Positions 8,531 through 16,033 of a stretch of DNA of 64,000 nucleotides are shown one piece after another (the stretch's first letter is position 1; each line of letters starts with the position of its first letter). The notes under the pieces were generated by a model. That model worked only from the letters and a program-made list of their open reading frames with translations, did not search any database and was not told where the DNA came from. A program made the translations under genes and the position numbers. The DNA is from Bacteroidales bacterium (GTDB lineage Bacteria; Bacteroidota; Bacteroidia; Bacteroidales; Muribaculaceae): positions 1-64,000 of the forward strand of contig DXXM01000005.1 in assembly GCA_019416285.1 (NCBI GenBank), read 5' to 3'.

Positions 8531-9748
8531 ATGACTTTTGCCCGTAAGCTCCGCCGGCTCACTGAGATGCCGACTTTTCACATCCTGCTCGCCCTGAGTG
8601 CCGCGCATTGCCTCAACGACCTGCTCCAGTCGGTCATCACCGCCGTCTATCCTCTGCTCAAAGTGGACCTCGGCATAAATTTCGCCGAAATCGGCCTCAT
8701 AACGCTCGTCTATCAGCTCGCCGCCTCCATATTTCAGCCCGTGGTGGGCTATGCCTTTGACCGCCGTCCCTTTGTGTGGAGTCTGCCGGCCGGAATGTGT
8801 TCGACCTCTGTCGGCATACTCCTGCTCGCTTTCAGCACCACCCTCACCGGCGTGCTCATAGCAGTGTTCATGGTGGGTCTCGGCTCGGCCACACTCCACC
8901 CCGAGGCTTCGCGCATCACCTCGCTTGCCGGACGCCAGCGCCGCGGTTTCGCACAGTCGGTCTTTCAGGTCGGCGGCAACTTCGGCGGCTCCATAGGCCC
9001 GCTGCTCGTGGCGCTCATCGTGGCTCCCCACGGCCGCCGCTACGTCGCCATCTTCCTCATTTTCGCCCTCCTGTGCTTCTGGGCCATGCGCCCGATATGC
9101 CGCTGGTATGCCGGCTATCTCCGCGACCTCCGCACCCGCGAGGTCCGCGCCGAACACAAGGCGCATCTGCCGCTCTCCAAATCGCGCACCATCTTCACAA
9201 TCTGTGTCATAGTGGTGCTGATTTTCTCTAAATACATATATATGGCGAGCATCTCGAGCTATTATACCTTCTATCTCATGGACCGTTTCGGCATATCTGT
9301 CTCGCTCTCGCAGATATTCCTGTTCATATTCGTGGTTTCGACCGCAGCGGGCACACTCGTCGGCGGACCTGTCGGCGACCGCTACGGACGCAAGGCCGTG
9401 ATATGGATTTCCATTCTCGGCACCGCTCCCTTCTCGCTCCTGCTGCCCCATGTGTCGCTCCCGCTCACGGCCGTGCTGAGCTTCTGCGCCGGTTTCATGC
9501 TCTCCTCGGCCTTCCCCGCCATCCTGCTCTATGCCCAGGAACTTCTCCCCACCAAGTTGGGAATGATTTCGGGCCTCTTTTTCGGTTTCGCCTTCGGAGT
9601 GGGAGGCATCGCCTCGGCAGTGCTCGGTGACTTCGCCGACCGCTACGGCATCGAGGCCGTCTACAACTTCTGCGCCTACATGCCCCTGCTCGGCATCGTC
9701 GCCGCCCTCCTCCCCAACCTCAAAAACAAATCTCTCCCGAAAATCTGA
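8531..9748 (+). CDS. fsr: MFS exporter, fosmidomycin-resistance (Fsr) type
   Basis: A 405-residue, 12-TM major facilitator. The match to the Fsr family is visible along the whole length: N-D-L-L-Q-S near residue 35 in TM1, V-G-Y-A-F-D-R-R in the first cytoplasmic loop, H-P-E-A-S-R and Q-S-V-F-Q-V-G-G-N-F-G-G-S near 120-155, the S-K-Y-I-Y-M-A-S-I-S-S-Y-Y-T-F-Y-L stretch near 235-255, and a second-half loop G-D-R-Y-G-R-K. In E. coli the family exports fosmidomycin; the natural substrate is unknown. It is a single-gene unit, divergent from the RND pump, placing two exporters back to back. The gene ends before a bidirectional hairpin. Confidence 0.88.
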   Translation: MTFARKLRRLTEMPTFHILLALSAAHCLNDLLQSVITAVYPLLKVDLGINFAEIGLITLVYQLAASIFQPVVGYAFDRRPFVWSLPAGMCSTSVGILLLAFSTTLTGVLIAVFMVGLGSATLHPEASRITSLAGRQRRGFAQSVFQVGGNFGGSIGPLLVALIVAPHGRRYVAIFLIFALLCFWAMRPICRWYAGYLRDLRTREVRAEHKAHLPLSKSRTIFTICVIVVLIFSKYIYMASISSYYTFYLMDRFGISVSLSQIFLFIFVVSTAAGTLVGGPVGDRYGRKAVIWISILGTAPFSLLLPHVSLPLTAVLSFCAGFMLSSAFPAILLYAQELLPTKLGMISGLFFGFAFGVGGIASAVLGDFADRYGIEAVYNFCAYMPLLGIVAALLPNLKNKSLPKI

Positions 9749-9787
9749 GGCCAAGACGGAATATAAAACAGAATATAAAAAGGAACA

Positions 9788-9820
9788 AAAAATTTCCATC
9801 CCTACACAGGGATGAAAAAA
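9788..9820. terminator. Bidirectional terminator between fsr and phoH
   Basis: The 7-bp stem CATCCCT / AGGGATG (9797-9803, 9808-9814) with a 4-base loop is flanked by A runs on the left and A runs on the right, so T runs follow the stem only for minus-strand transcripts from phoH; for fsr the support is weaker. Confidence 0.55.
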
Positions 9821-9879
9821 TTCTTGTGTCTACTGTGCCTGAAAACTCCGGAACAAAAACCCCGGCACAAAAACGGGAA

Positions 9880-10845
9880 TCAGGCTTCGGTATCCTTCTG
9901 GGCTTCCTGCTCTTTGTCGAACTGGTTATAGGCCTCTACGATACGCTGCACGAGGGCGTGGCGCACTATATCCTTCTTGCCGAACTCCACCTTGCCGATA
10001 CCGGGCACATCCTTCAGCACCTTCAGCGCCTGGATGAGACCTGAAGTCACCGACCGCGGCAGGTCAATCTGCGTCGCGTCGCCCGTGATTATCATCTTCG
10101 CGTTCATGCCCAGACGGGTCAGGAACATCTTTATCTGATGGACCGTGGTGTTCTGCGCCTCGTCCAGCACAATTACCGCATCGTTGAGCGTGCGGCCGCG
10201 CATGAACGCCAGGGGAGCAATCTGTATCACGTTTGTCTCCATATACTCCTTGAGCTTCACCGCCGGAATCATATCCTCCAGAGCGTCGTAGAGCGGCTGG
10301 AGATAGGGATCGATTTTATCCTTCATGTCGCCCGGGAGAAATCCGAGCTTCTCACCGGCCTCCACAGCCGGGCGCGAGAGGATGATTTTGCGCACCTCGC
10401 GGTTTTTCAGGGCGCGCACGGCGAGCGCTATCGCCACGTAGGTCTTGCCGGTTCCGGCCGGCCCGAGGGCAAAGGTCAGGTCATTCTCGTTGAAAGCCTT
10501 GACGAGCAGCCCCTGATTGGTGTTGCGGGCGCTGATGGGCTTGCCGTTGATGCCGTAGATAATCACGTCGTCATGTCGGGGCGCCTCGGGCGATTTTCCC
10601 TTCACGATGTCGAGTATCACATCCTCGGTCAGTTTGTTATACTTGATGCAGTAGTCCTCGAGCTCTTTGATGCGCTTCTCGAACTCGGCGGTCTCGTGCT
10701 CGTCGCCGATTACCTTGATTACCGAGCCCCGCGCCGCCATACGCAGCTTCGGGAAGAGATTGCGGATTAGCTGCATGTTGCTGTTGTTGACTCCGTAGAA
10801 GCTCACGGGGTCCACATTGTCGATGATTACTATTCTTTCAATCAT
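9880..10845 (-). CDS. PhoH-like ATPase (YbeZ type)
   Basis: A 321-residue cytosolic P-loop ATPase. The N-terminal third carries a KH-like/RNA-binding region and the PhoH domain starts near residue 115 with Walker A G-P-A-G-T-G-K-T (about residues 136-143), a Walker B strand A-V-I-V-L-D-E-A-Q-N-T (about 228-238) and the family signature T-G-D-A-T-Q-I-D-L-P. Relatives act in RNA metabolism and ribosome maturation together with YbeY. The C-terminus is charged. It lies 59 bp after the DUF6048-like gene, on the same strand, and is probably the last gene of that unit. Confidence 0.92.
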   Translation of the reverse strand: MIERIVIIDNVDPVSFYGVNNSNMQLIRNLFPKLRMAARGSVIKVIGDEHETAEFEKRIKELEDYCIKYNKLTEDVILDIVKGKSPEAPRHDDVIIYGINGKPISARNTNQGLLVKAFNENDLTFALGPAGTGKTYVAIALAVRALKNREVRKIILSRPAVEAGEKLGFLPGDMKDKIDPYLQPLYDALEDMIPAVKLKEYMETNVIQIAPLAFMRGRTLNDAVIVLDEAQNTTVHQIKMFLTRLGMNAKMIITGDATQIDLPRSVTSGLIQALKVLKDVPGIGKVEFGKKDIVRHALVQRIVEAYNQFDKEQEAQKDTEA

Positions 10846-10904
10846 TGAACGTGTCTTGGTTTGATGAATCCCTCGCGGTAGTGACAGCGTAGGCGGAATT
10901 GGCC

Positions 10905-11828
10905 CTACTGTTCGCTTCCCTCTAAAATATCAACCTCCGGAGCTTTCTTTTTGTTTATCGGCAGGGTGTACATGAGCGAGAAATTGCCTGAGACGGCCGA
11001 GCCGCGCTTGCCGTAGCCGGGGATGAACATCGGTTCGCCCACCGGATTCTTCGTCTCGTGGAGGATGGAGTGGTAGATTATGTTCCAGCCGAGCGACCAG
11101 TTTCTGATGATGCGCACCTTGATGCCGAAGGTGACTTCGAGGTAGCCCGCGGTGGATTTCTGGTCGAGGATGGAGAATTTCGACGACTCGTCCCAGTAGC
11201 CGGTGTTGACCGTCACGTCCTCCACATTCCATTTATAGGTGGTGAAGCCGTAGCGCAGACCCATCTGGAGCTTGTAGTCGGGGTTGGAGTTGTAGAAAAA
11301 GTTATATGAAGCGCCGATTTTGAAGTAGGGCGCCACCGGGGTTCTGAACGTGAAGTTGGAGCCCTCGGGAGTGTCGTTGCAGTTATCGACGCCTATGGCT
11401 ATGAAGGGGAAATAGCGGTTGTGGAGACTCACCTCGGCCCACACGTCGCCCAGTCCGTAGTGCTGTCCGAAGGCGCGCATCAGCGGATTCCACAGATTGA
11501 CTCCGGCAGTGACCGAGTGGAGCAGGGGATATTCCATCTTGGGAGGAGCGGCGAGCAGGGTAGAGTCGATGATTTCCGTTCCGGTGACGGTGTCGACGAG
11601 TATAGTGCGCCCCGAGGCGTCAATCATCTCTACGAGCTTGCTGCGGTCAATCTTCTTCTCGCGTTCAGGCTTCGGCGCCGTGCCGGGGGCCGTGGGCTGC
11701 ACGGGGGTCACCCTTCGCTGCGCCGACGCTTCGGCTGTGCCGAGCACCGCGAGCAGTGCCAGCAGCATCAGGGCGCTCCGGAGCGCGCGGGCGGATGTCG
11801 ATGATATGAGCTTGGTGATTTGCTTCAT
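10905..11828 (-). CDS. Outer-membrane beta-barrel protein (DUF6048-like)
   Basis: A 307-residue secreted protein. The N-terminus has a signal peptide with a hydrophobic core A-L-M-L-L-A-L-L-A-V-L and a probable signal peptidase I site after A-E-A-S-A (about residue 36). A Pro-rich linker follows, then from residue 110 alternating aromatic/hydrophobic strands (G-V-N-L-W-N-P, L-Q-M-G-L-R-Y-G-F, A-G-Y-L-E-V-T-F-G-I-K-V-R) that suggest an 8- to 10-strand outer-membrane barrel. The name DUF6048 is a recollection of Bacteroidales genes of this layout next to a DUF6452 lipoprotein and phoH; the function is unknown. It is 15 bp downstream of the lipoprotein gene, so the two products probably work together in the envelope. 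Confidence 0.6.
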   Translation of the reverse strand: MKQITKLISSTSARALRSALMLLALLAVLGTAEASAQRRVTPVQPTAPGTAPKPEREKKIDRSKLVEMIDASGRTILVDTVTGTEIIDSTLLAAPPKMEYPLLHSVTAGVNLWNPLMRAFGQHYGLGDVWAEVSLHNRYFPFIAIGVDNCNDTPEGSNFTFRTPVAPYFKIGASYNFFYNSNPDYKLQMGLRYGFTTYKWNVEDVTVNTGYWDESSKFSILDQKSTAGYLEVTFGIKVRIIRNWSLGWNIIYHSILHETKNPVGEPMFIPGYGKRGSAVSGNFSLMYTLPINKKKAPEVDILEGSEQ

Positions 11829-11843
11829 CTGTCAGGAGTGGGG

Positions 11844-12380
11844 TCAGTTTTGGTCGGGGTTGTCAGGGTCGGCAGGCTCGGAGGGTTCGGCCGTGCGGAA
11901 GTATATCTGTATGGTCTCCCGGTCTATATTGGTTATGAGCGAGTCGGTGACGGCCACTGAGTCGATGAGGTGGGTGGTGTAGGTGTAGGCGGTGATGCGG
12001 TAGTGATACATCGCGCCGCAGTCCTCCGAGGCAAAATAGGGTGTGGCAGTGTAGTCGAAGCGCAGGGTGTCGACGAGCCAGTCGTAGTCGAGCTCCTTGG
12101 CCTTGTACTGTATGTAGAACTCGGTCGAGGGCTGTGTGGAGCGGAAGGGGAGATAGAGGCTGCTCACTCTTGAACCGGGCCCGAGGAGCAGGGTGTCGTT
12201 GGGCGCGTCGACGCCGCCCACGGCCAGCGAGTCGGGAGCTATTTTCTCGCCCGTCTGCATGGAGTAGAAGCCGGCGAGCGGAACTGAGTTCTGGTTTTCA
12301 GTGCAGCCGACATTGCTGCATGAGCTTGCGAGCATCGCGAGCCCTGCGCAGGTGGCTATGAGATGGATGAGTGCTTTCAA
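11844..12380 (-). CDS. DUF6452-like lipoprotein
   Basis: A 178-residue lipoprotein: signal peptide with lipobox L-A-S-S-C at residues 17-21, then an all-beta domain (S-L-Y-L-P-F-R-S-T, L-D-Y-D-W-L-V-D-T-L-R-F-D-Y). The C-terminal tail is acidic and Pro/Asp-rich. The only in-frame start that keeps a full signal peptide is TTG at 12380; an internal ATG (residue 16) would remove it. A 16-bp direct duplication lies exactly at this start (12371-12401). It precedes the beta-barrel gene by 15 bp. Family assignment rests on the gene pair and the general pattern; function unknown. Confidence 0.55.
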   Translation of the reverse strand: MKALIHLIATCAGLAMLASSCSNVGCTENQNSVPLAGFYSMQTGEKIAPDSLAVGGVDAPNDTLLLGPGSRVSSLYLPFRSTQPSTEFYIQYKAKELDYDWLVDTLRFDYTATPYFASEDCGAMYHYRITAYTYTTHLIDSVAVTDSLITNIDRETIQIYFRTAEPSEPADPDNPDQN

Positions 12381-12401
12381 TTCAAAGTGCTTTCAATTCA
12401 A
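12371..12401. repeat. 15-bp direct duplication at a translation start
   Basis: GTGCTTTCAATTCAA occurs at 12371-12385 and again at 12387-12401, a 16-bp tandem step. The minus-strand TTG start of the DUF6452-like gene lies inside the first copy. Confidence 0.8.
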
Positions 12402-12423
12402 TATGATTAGGATATATGGTTTT

Positions 12424-12960
12424 TCAGAACTTTCCCCGGCGGAGAATTTCGTCGAGCGTCTTGCGTTTCTTTTCGGGAGCGCTCTGCCCGTCGGCCGGAT
12501 AGCCTATGGGGATGAGGACCGTCGGCTCGACATGTTCGGGGAGCCCGAAAGCCTCGCGGATGATGGCAGTGTCGAAGTTGCACACCCAGCAGGTGGCCAG
12601 TCCGAGGGCTGTGGCGGCCAGGCAGAGGTGTTCGGTGGCGATTGCCACGTCGATGTCGGTGTGGTCCTTGCCGTCGGAGGCGCGGTGCCACCCCTCGTTG
12701 TGCAGACCGCACACCACTATGAACTCAGGCGCTGTGCGGGCCCATTCGCGGTCGTAGCTCGCGGCTATGGCCTTGCGCTGCTCCTCGGTGTCGGCCACGA
12801 GAAACATCCACGGCTGGCGGTTGCAGGCCGAGGGCGCGAGACGTGCCACATCGACGATGGCCCTTATGGTATCGTCGCCGACCTTCCTGTCGGAATAAGA
12901 GCGACACGAATAGCGCTCCGTCGCAAGGCGGTAAAGTTCGGGATATGTATTTGATTTCAT
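12424..12960 (-). CDS. Nitroreductase-family protein
   Basis: A 178-residue FMN-dependent oxidoreductase fold. Family marks are E-R-Y-S-C-R-S-Y near residue 15 (the R-R-S-x-R FMN-binding motif), A-P-S-A-C-N-R-Q-P-W near 41-50 (the classic P-S-x-x-N-x-Q-P-W), and G-L-A-T-C-W-V near 120. Such enzymes reduce nitroaromatics, quinones or flavins with NAD(P)H in the cytosol. It is slightly short compared with the usual 190-220 residues. It stands alone: 43 bp before the DUF6452-like start and 38 bp after the glycosyltransferase stop, all on the minus strand, with a heptad repeat in the latter gap. Confidence 0.88.
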   Translation of the reverse strand: MKSNTYPELYRLATERYSCRSYSDRKVGDDTIRAIVDVARLAPSACNRQPWMFLVADTEEQRKAIAASYDREWARTAPEFIVVCGLHNEGWHRASDGKDHTDIDVAIATEHLCLAATALGLATCWVCNFDTAIIREAFGLPEHVEPTVLIPIGYPADGQSAPEKKRKTLDEILRRGKF

Positions 12961-12977
12961 TGTAGTCTCTGATTAAT

Positions 12978-12998
12978 TTTCAACTTTCAACTCTCAAC
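12978..12998. repeat. Heptad tandem repeat, three units
   Basis: TTTCAAC TTTCAAC TCTCAAC fills most of the gap between the glycosyltransferase stop and the nitroreductase start. The reverse complement has the GTTNNNN heptad form found in seven units at 43851-43899. Confidence 0.75.
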
Positions 12999-13949
12999 TT
13001 ATATCTCCTCCTTTATCTCATAATGGTTTCGTCCGGGCGAATTGCGCACTATCAGCTCGCCTAAGAAACCGGTCAGGAAGAGCATGGTGCCGAGCATCAT
13101 CATGGTCAGCGCGAGGTAGAAATATGGTGAATCGGTCACGAGTATGTAGGGATTGCCGTGATACATGTCCCACAGCTTGCCGAATCCCACCACCATCACA
13201 GCGATGAAACCGATGATGAACATCAGCGACCCCAGCAGGCCGAAGAAGTGCATAGGCTTGGCGCCGAACTTGCCGGTGAACCAGAGGGTGGCGAGGTCGA
13301 GATAGCCGTTGACAAAGCGGTCGAGTCCGAACTTAGTCTTGCCGTACTTGCGCGCCTGGTGGTGTACCTCCTTCTCGCCGATGCGGTTGAAGCCCGCGTT
13401 TTTGGCGAGATAGGGGATATAGCGGTGCATGTCGCCGTAGACCTCGATGTGTTTCACCACCTCTTTGCGGTATGCTTTCAGGCCGCAGTTGAAGTCGTGG
13501 AGATTCTTGATGCCGCTCACCTTGCGGGCGGTGGCGTTGAAGAGCTTGGTCGGGATGGTTTTCGACAGCGGGTCGTAGCGCTTGCGCTTCCAGCCCGACA
13601 CGAGGTCGTAGCCGTCGCGCATAATCATGCGGTAGAGCTCCGGGATTTCGTCTGGCGAGTCCTGGAGGTCGGCGTCCATGGTGATGACCACATCGCCCTG
13701 CGCGGCCTTGAAGCCGGTGTTGAGCGCCGGCGACTTGCCGTAGTTGCGGCGGAAGGAGATGCCCCGGAGCCGGGGATTCGACTCGCTCAGGCGCCTGATT
13801 ACTTTCCATGAGTCGTCGGTACTGCCGTCATCGACAAATATGACCTCGTAGCTGAAGTCATGGTCCCCCATCACGCGCTCGATCCATGAGGCGAGTTCGG
13901 GAAGCGACTCGGCTTCGTTGTAGAGGGGAACAACCACTGATATATCCAT
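12999..13949 (-). CDS. Family 2 glycosyltransferase with two C-terminal TM segments
   Basis: A 316-residue membrane glycosyltransferase of the DPM1/GtrB/ArnC type. The GT-A domain shows V-V-P-L-Y-N-E near residue 6, F-V-D-D-G-S-T-D-D-S-W near 38 and D-A-D-L-Q-D-S-P near 92 (the D-x-D-like metal site and the D-L-Q-D motif). Two hydrophobic segments at about 230-255 and 270-295 anchor it. The family transfers a sugar from a nucleotide donor to polyprenyl phosphate at the inner membrane. It follows the DUF4199 gene by 58 bp on the same strand; this pairing is common in Bacteroidetes. Confidence 0.92.
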   Translation of the reverse strand: MDISVVVPLYNEAESLPELASWIERVMGDHDFSYEVIFVDDGSTDDSWKVIRRLSESNPRLRGISFRRNYGKSPALNTGFKAAQGDVVITMDADLQDSPDEIPELYRMIMRDGYDLVSGWKRKRYDPLSKTIPTKLFNATARKVSGIKNLHDFNCGLKAYRKEVVKHIEVYGDMHRYIPYLAKNAGFNRIGEKEVHHQARKYGKTKFGLDRFVNGYLDLATLWFTGKFGAKPMHFFGLLGSLMFIIGFIAVMVVGFGKLWDMYHGNPYILVTDSPYFYLALTMMMLGTMLFLTGFLGELIVRNSPGRNHYEIKEEI

Positions 13950-14007
13950 ATTCGGCTTGATTGTAGAGGGTGTTTGATGTCAGAGAAATTATACCCGCAG
14001 GCTGCGG

Positions 14008-14586
14008 TCACAGCCGCTCCCCGCCGTCGCGGTTGCGGCGGTGACGTGCGGTCTTGTGGAGAAGTGCGAAAAACGCGCTTATGACAATCGAGAGCAGCGA
14101 GCCGCTCACTATTGCCGCCATAATCAGCTCGCTCACCACGGCTGTGGCCGAGGGGATGAAGTTGGCGTCGATCATCTCCTGCGCTATATGGCCCGCTTCG
14201 GCCATGAAAGTGCCGGGATATTTGCTGCCGTTTTCCGCCAAGGTGCTGATCTGATTGAATATCAGGTCGGGCTCTATCCACTTCATGTAGATTACGAGCA
14301 GGGCGCCCGCAATCAGGATGCCGCACACGAATATCACCACGCCGAGCATCCACATCATCGGAAATGTGGCACACTCCTGAAGCTCGCGGTCATATTTCCG
14401 GATGAAAAGGAATATCACCACCGGCACTCCCGCCATCATGAGCAACGGCAGCAGCCCGAGCAGCGGGAAATAGGGTGCGAGGAGCGGACTGAAAAACATC
14501 AGCGTCAGATACAGTCCGAAGATGAAGCCGAAATCGGCTCCGCGGCGGTAAGGGGAAGTGATTATATTCGTGTCTGTGGCGCGCAT
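14008..14586 (-). CDS. DUF4199 membrane protein
   Basis: A 192-residue integral membrane protein with four predicted TM helices: about residues 15-40 (F-I-F-G-L-Y-L-T-L-M-F-F), 45-62, 78-105 and 155-175 (I-V-S-G-S-L-L-S-I-V-I-S-A-F-F-A-L-L). The C-terminus is rich in Arg/His. The layout matches DUF4199, a Bacteroidetes family of unknown function usually next to a polyprenol glycosyltransferase, as here. The start at 14586 is the only one that keeps TM1. A possible minus-strand -7 box TAACTTTG lies at 14679-14672. Confidence 0.75.
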   Translation of the reverse strand: MRATDTNIITSPYRRGADFGFIFGLYLTLMFFSPLLAPYFPLLGLLPLLMMAGVPVVIFLFIRKYDRELQECATFPMMWMLGVVIFVCGILIAGALLVIYMKWIEPDLIFNQISTLAENGSKYPGTFMAEAGHIAQEMIDANFIPSATAVVSELIMAAIVSGSLLSIVISAFFALLHKTARHRRNRDGGERL

Positions 14587-14771
14587 GGCAGGTTGATTGT
14601 TGTGGCTTGGCAGGCGGTTCCGTCAGGGCCGGACAGCCCGCTCTTGTCGTGGCTTAATTGCTCACGACTTGCAAAGTTAGACATTTTTCCCCACTTTCCG
14701 AGTCCCCGCGGAAAATATTATGGTCCTCCGAAGACATTAATATAGGCGTGATGTTATTTTATGTTATTGCG

Positions 14772-14789
14772 GTTTCCCCTTCGGGAAAC
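14772..14789. promoter_or_regulatory. Palindrome inside the TA-operon promoter, candidate operator
   Basis: GTTTCCC (14772-14778), 4-base spacer CTTC, GGGAAAC (14783-14789). It covers the -33 position (TTTC at 14773-14776) and the spacer of the promoter whose -7 box is TATATTTG (14796-14803). A repressor bound here would block RNA polymerase. The HTH protein encoded immediately downstream is the obvious candidate binder; this is inference. Confidence 0.6.
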
Positions 14790-14795
14790 TTTTGT

Positions 14796-14803
14796 TATAT
14801 TTG
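14796..14803 (+). promoter_or_regulatory. Promoter -7 box of the DUF3791/DUF3990 operon
   Basis: TATATTTG matches TAnnTTTG exactly, with TTTC 19 bases upstream as a weak -33 box. The ATG of the first gene begins only four bases later, so the transcript has little or no leader. Confidence 0.7.
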
Positions 14804-14807
14804 TAGC

Positions 14808-15236
14808 ATGAAAACGAATCTCTCTCAGATAGGAAAACTGCTTGCCGCCTCCCGTAAAAGCAAGGGATTAACCCAAGAGGAGGTCGGGGCTATGATAGGT
14901 GTCCGCAAGTCCATGGTATCGAAGGTGGAAAACGGTCTCAGCGTCAATTTCGACACTGTCAGCCGTATGGCGGGGGCCCTCGGGGTCGAACCCTGCGTCG
15001 AACTGAGGCCCGAAAGTGTCCCCGATAAGAAAATGATTGACTATGTGATAGCGGCGATAGCCGAGTTTGCCCGCCATCATTCCCTGACCATCCGCGAGGC
15101 GAGCAATTACCTCAATCGATTCCGGGGACTGGATTTCCTTTCCGAATTCTACGATGTCGAACACACTCTGTCCTTCTCCGACTGTGTCGCTGACCTGACG
15201 GTAGTGTGTCGTAACAACGGAGGTGCGCTGTCATGA
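14808..15236 (+). CDS. HTH (XRE)-DUF3791 fusion, probable antitoxin and autoregulator
   Basis: A 142-residue two-domain protein. Residues 5-62 are an XRE/Cro helix-turn-helix (L-T-Q-E-E-V-G-A-M-I-G-V-R-K-S-M-V-S-K-V-E-N-G). Residues 76-136 resemble DUF3791 (M-I-D-Y-V-I-A-A-I-A-E-F-A, N-Y-L-N-R-F-R-G-L-D-F-L, Y-D-V-E-H-T-L-S), a small helical domain often encoded beside DUF3990. The start at 14808 is chosen because an upstream extension to 14658 adds unrelated residues and crosses the promoter. Its stop overlaps the next start by 4 bp. Likely role: binds the promoter palindrome and neutralises the DUF3990 protein; both are inferred. Confidence 0.8.
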   Translation: MKTNLSQIGKLLAASRKSKGLTQEEVGAMIGVRKSMVSKVENGLSVNFDTVSRMAGALGVEPCVELRPESVPDKKMIDYVIAAIAEFARHHSLTIREASNYLNRFRGLDFLSEFYDVEHTLSFSDCVADLTVVCRNNGGALS

Positions 15237-15706
15237 TACTCTATCACGGTTCAAACACAGCGATTGCTTCGGTCGACTTGTCGAAATGCCGTCCTTACAA
15301 GGACTTCGGCCGGGGCTTCTATCTGACCGACATCCGTGAGCAGGCGCGCCGTATGGCGGCGAGAACAGTCAGGATGTTCGGAGGCTCGCCGGTCGTCACG
15401 GAATTTGAGTTTGACCTGCAGTCCGCGCTCGAATCGGGCCTCTCCGTCAGACGCTTCGAGACTCCGGATGAGGAATGGGCGCGTTTCGTCATGGCGAACC
15501 GCGACCTCGACCGCAGTCAGCCGGTGCATGCCTACGACATCGTCATCGGCCCTGTGGCTGATGACACGATTGCCCGTCTCCTCCGACTTTTCACGGAGAA
15601 TTTCATCAGCGAGGAGCAGCTTGTCAGAGAGCTCACATTTTCAAGAGTGACTTCACAATACTTTTTCCATACGGAGGCAGCGCTCGCGACGCTGAAAAAG
15701 ATATGA
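15233..15706 (+). CDS. DUF3990 ADP-ribosyltransferase-like protein, probable toxin
   Basis: A 157-residue cytosolic protein with the DUF3990 pattern: L-Y-H-G-S at residues 3-7, D-F-G-R-G-F-Y-L-T at 24-32, A-Y-D-I-V-I-G-P-V-A-D-D near 100-111 and F-F-H-T-E-A-A-L at 144-151. His5, Tyr30 and Glu148 could be the H-Y-E triad of the NAD-binding ADP-ribosyltransferase fold to which this family is related. It overlaps its neighbours by 4 bp on both sides (ATGA), so translation of all three genes is coupled. Probable target modification by ADP-ribose is inferred from the fold; the target is unknown. Confidence 0.8.
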   Translation: MILYHGSNTAIASVDLSKCRPYKDFGRGFYLTDIREQARRMAARTVRMFGGSPVVTEFEFDLQSALESGLSVRRFETPDEEWARFVMANRDLDRSQPVHAYDIVIGPVADDTIARLLRLFTENFISEEQLVRELTFSRVTSQYFFHTEAALATLKKI

Positions 15707-15936
15707 ACGAAAAGACCGCGCGTTTTTTGATTGAAGGAATCTCCTCGGATGTTGTCCGCTATCTGATTGAGCGCGACGGCATGTCGCTTTCCGAGGCCAT
15801 CTCCGCTTTCCACAACTCCGCGACCTTCTCGCGCCTTGAGGATGTCGAGACCGGTTTGTATGTCGAAAGTCCGGCTTATGTCTACAGTCTCCTCCTCTCC
15901 GAACTCCGCCACGGACGCCTCACCTCCGACCTCTGA
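15703..15936 (+). CDS. Small third gene of the DUF3990 operon
   Basis: A 77-residue cytosolic protein, helical by pattern (T-A-R-F-L-I-E-G-I-S-S-D-V-V-R-Y-L, L-S-E-A-I-S-A-F-H-N-S, A-Y-V-Y-S-L-L-L-S-E-L). The segment L-E-D-V-E-T-G-L-Y-V-E-S-P-A-Y-V-Y resembles small proteins found in DUF3791/DUF3990 loci. It overlaps the DUF3990 stop by 4 bp. No signal peptide or catalytic motif is visible. It could be a second antitoxin-like component or an accessory subunit; the function is not known. Confidence 0.7.
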   Translation: MNEKTARFLIEGISSDVVRYLIERDGMSLSEAISAFHNSATFSRLEDVETGLYVESPAYVYSLLLSELRHGRLTSDL

Positions 15937-16018
15937 ATCCGTCGCACCGGCAAGTGTCAGAGCCCCTTTCGTGATAATTTTTTAGCCAATCTCTTATCTA
16001 AATCTCTGAAGAAAGTTG

Positions 16019-16026
16019 TAACTTTG
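16019..16026 (+). promoter_or_regulatory. Promoter -7 box of lptE
   Basis: TAACTTTG matches the consensus; the lptE ATG is only seven bases downstream. No convincing TTTG -33 box. Confidence 0.55.
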
Positions 16027-16033
16027 TGCTTCG

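Noticed and set aside
8474..9799. Long minus-strand frame of 441 codons opposite the fsr gene
   Set aside because: It is an antisense shadow of a well-supported MFS protein; its composition is charged and low-complexity, without any domain.
14658..14807. 50-residue N-terminal extension of the HTH-DUF3791 protein
   Set aside because: It would start upstream of the promoter box and palindrome, and the residues do not resemble any part of XRE or DUF3791 domains.
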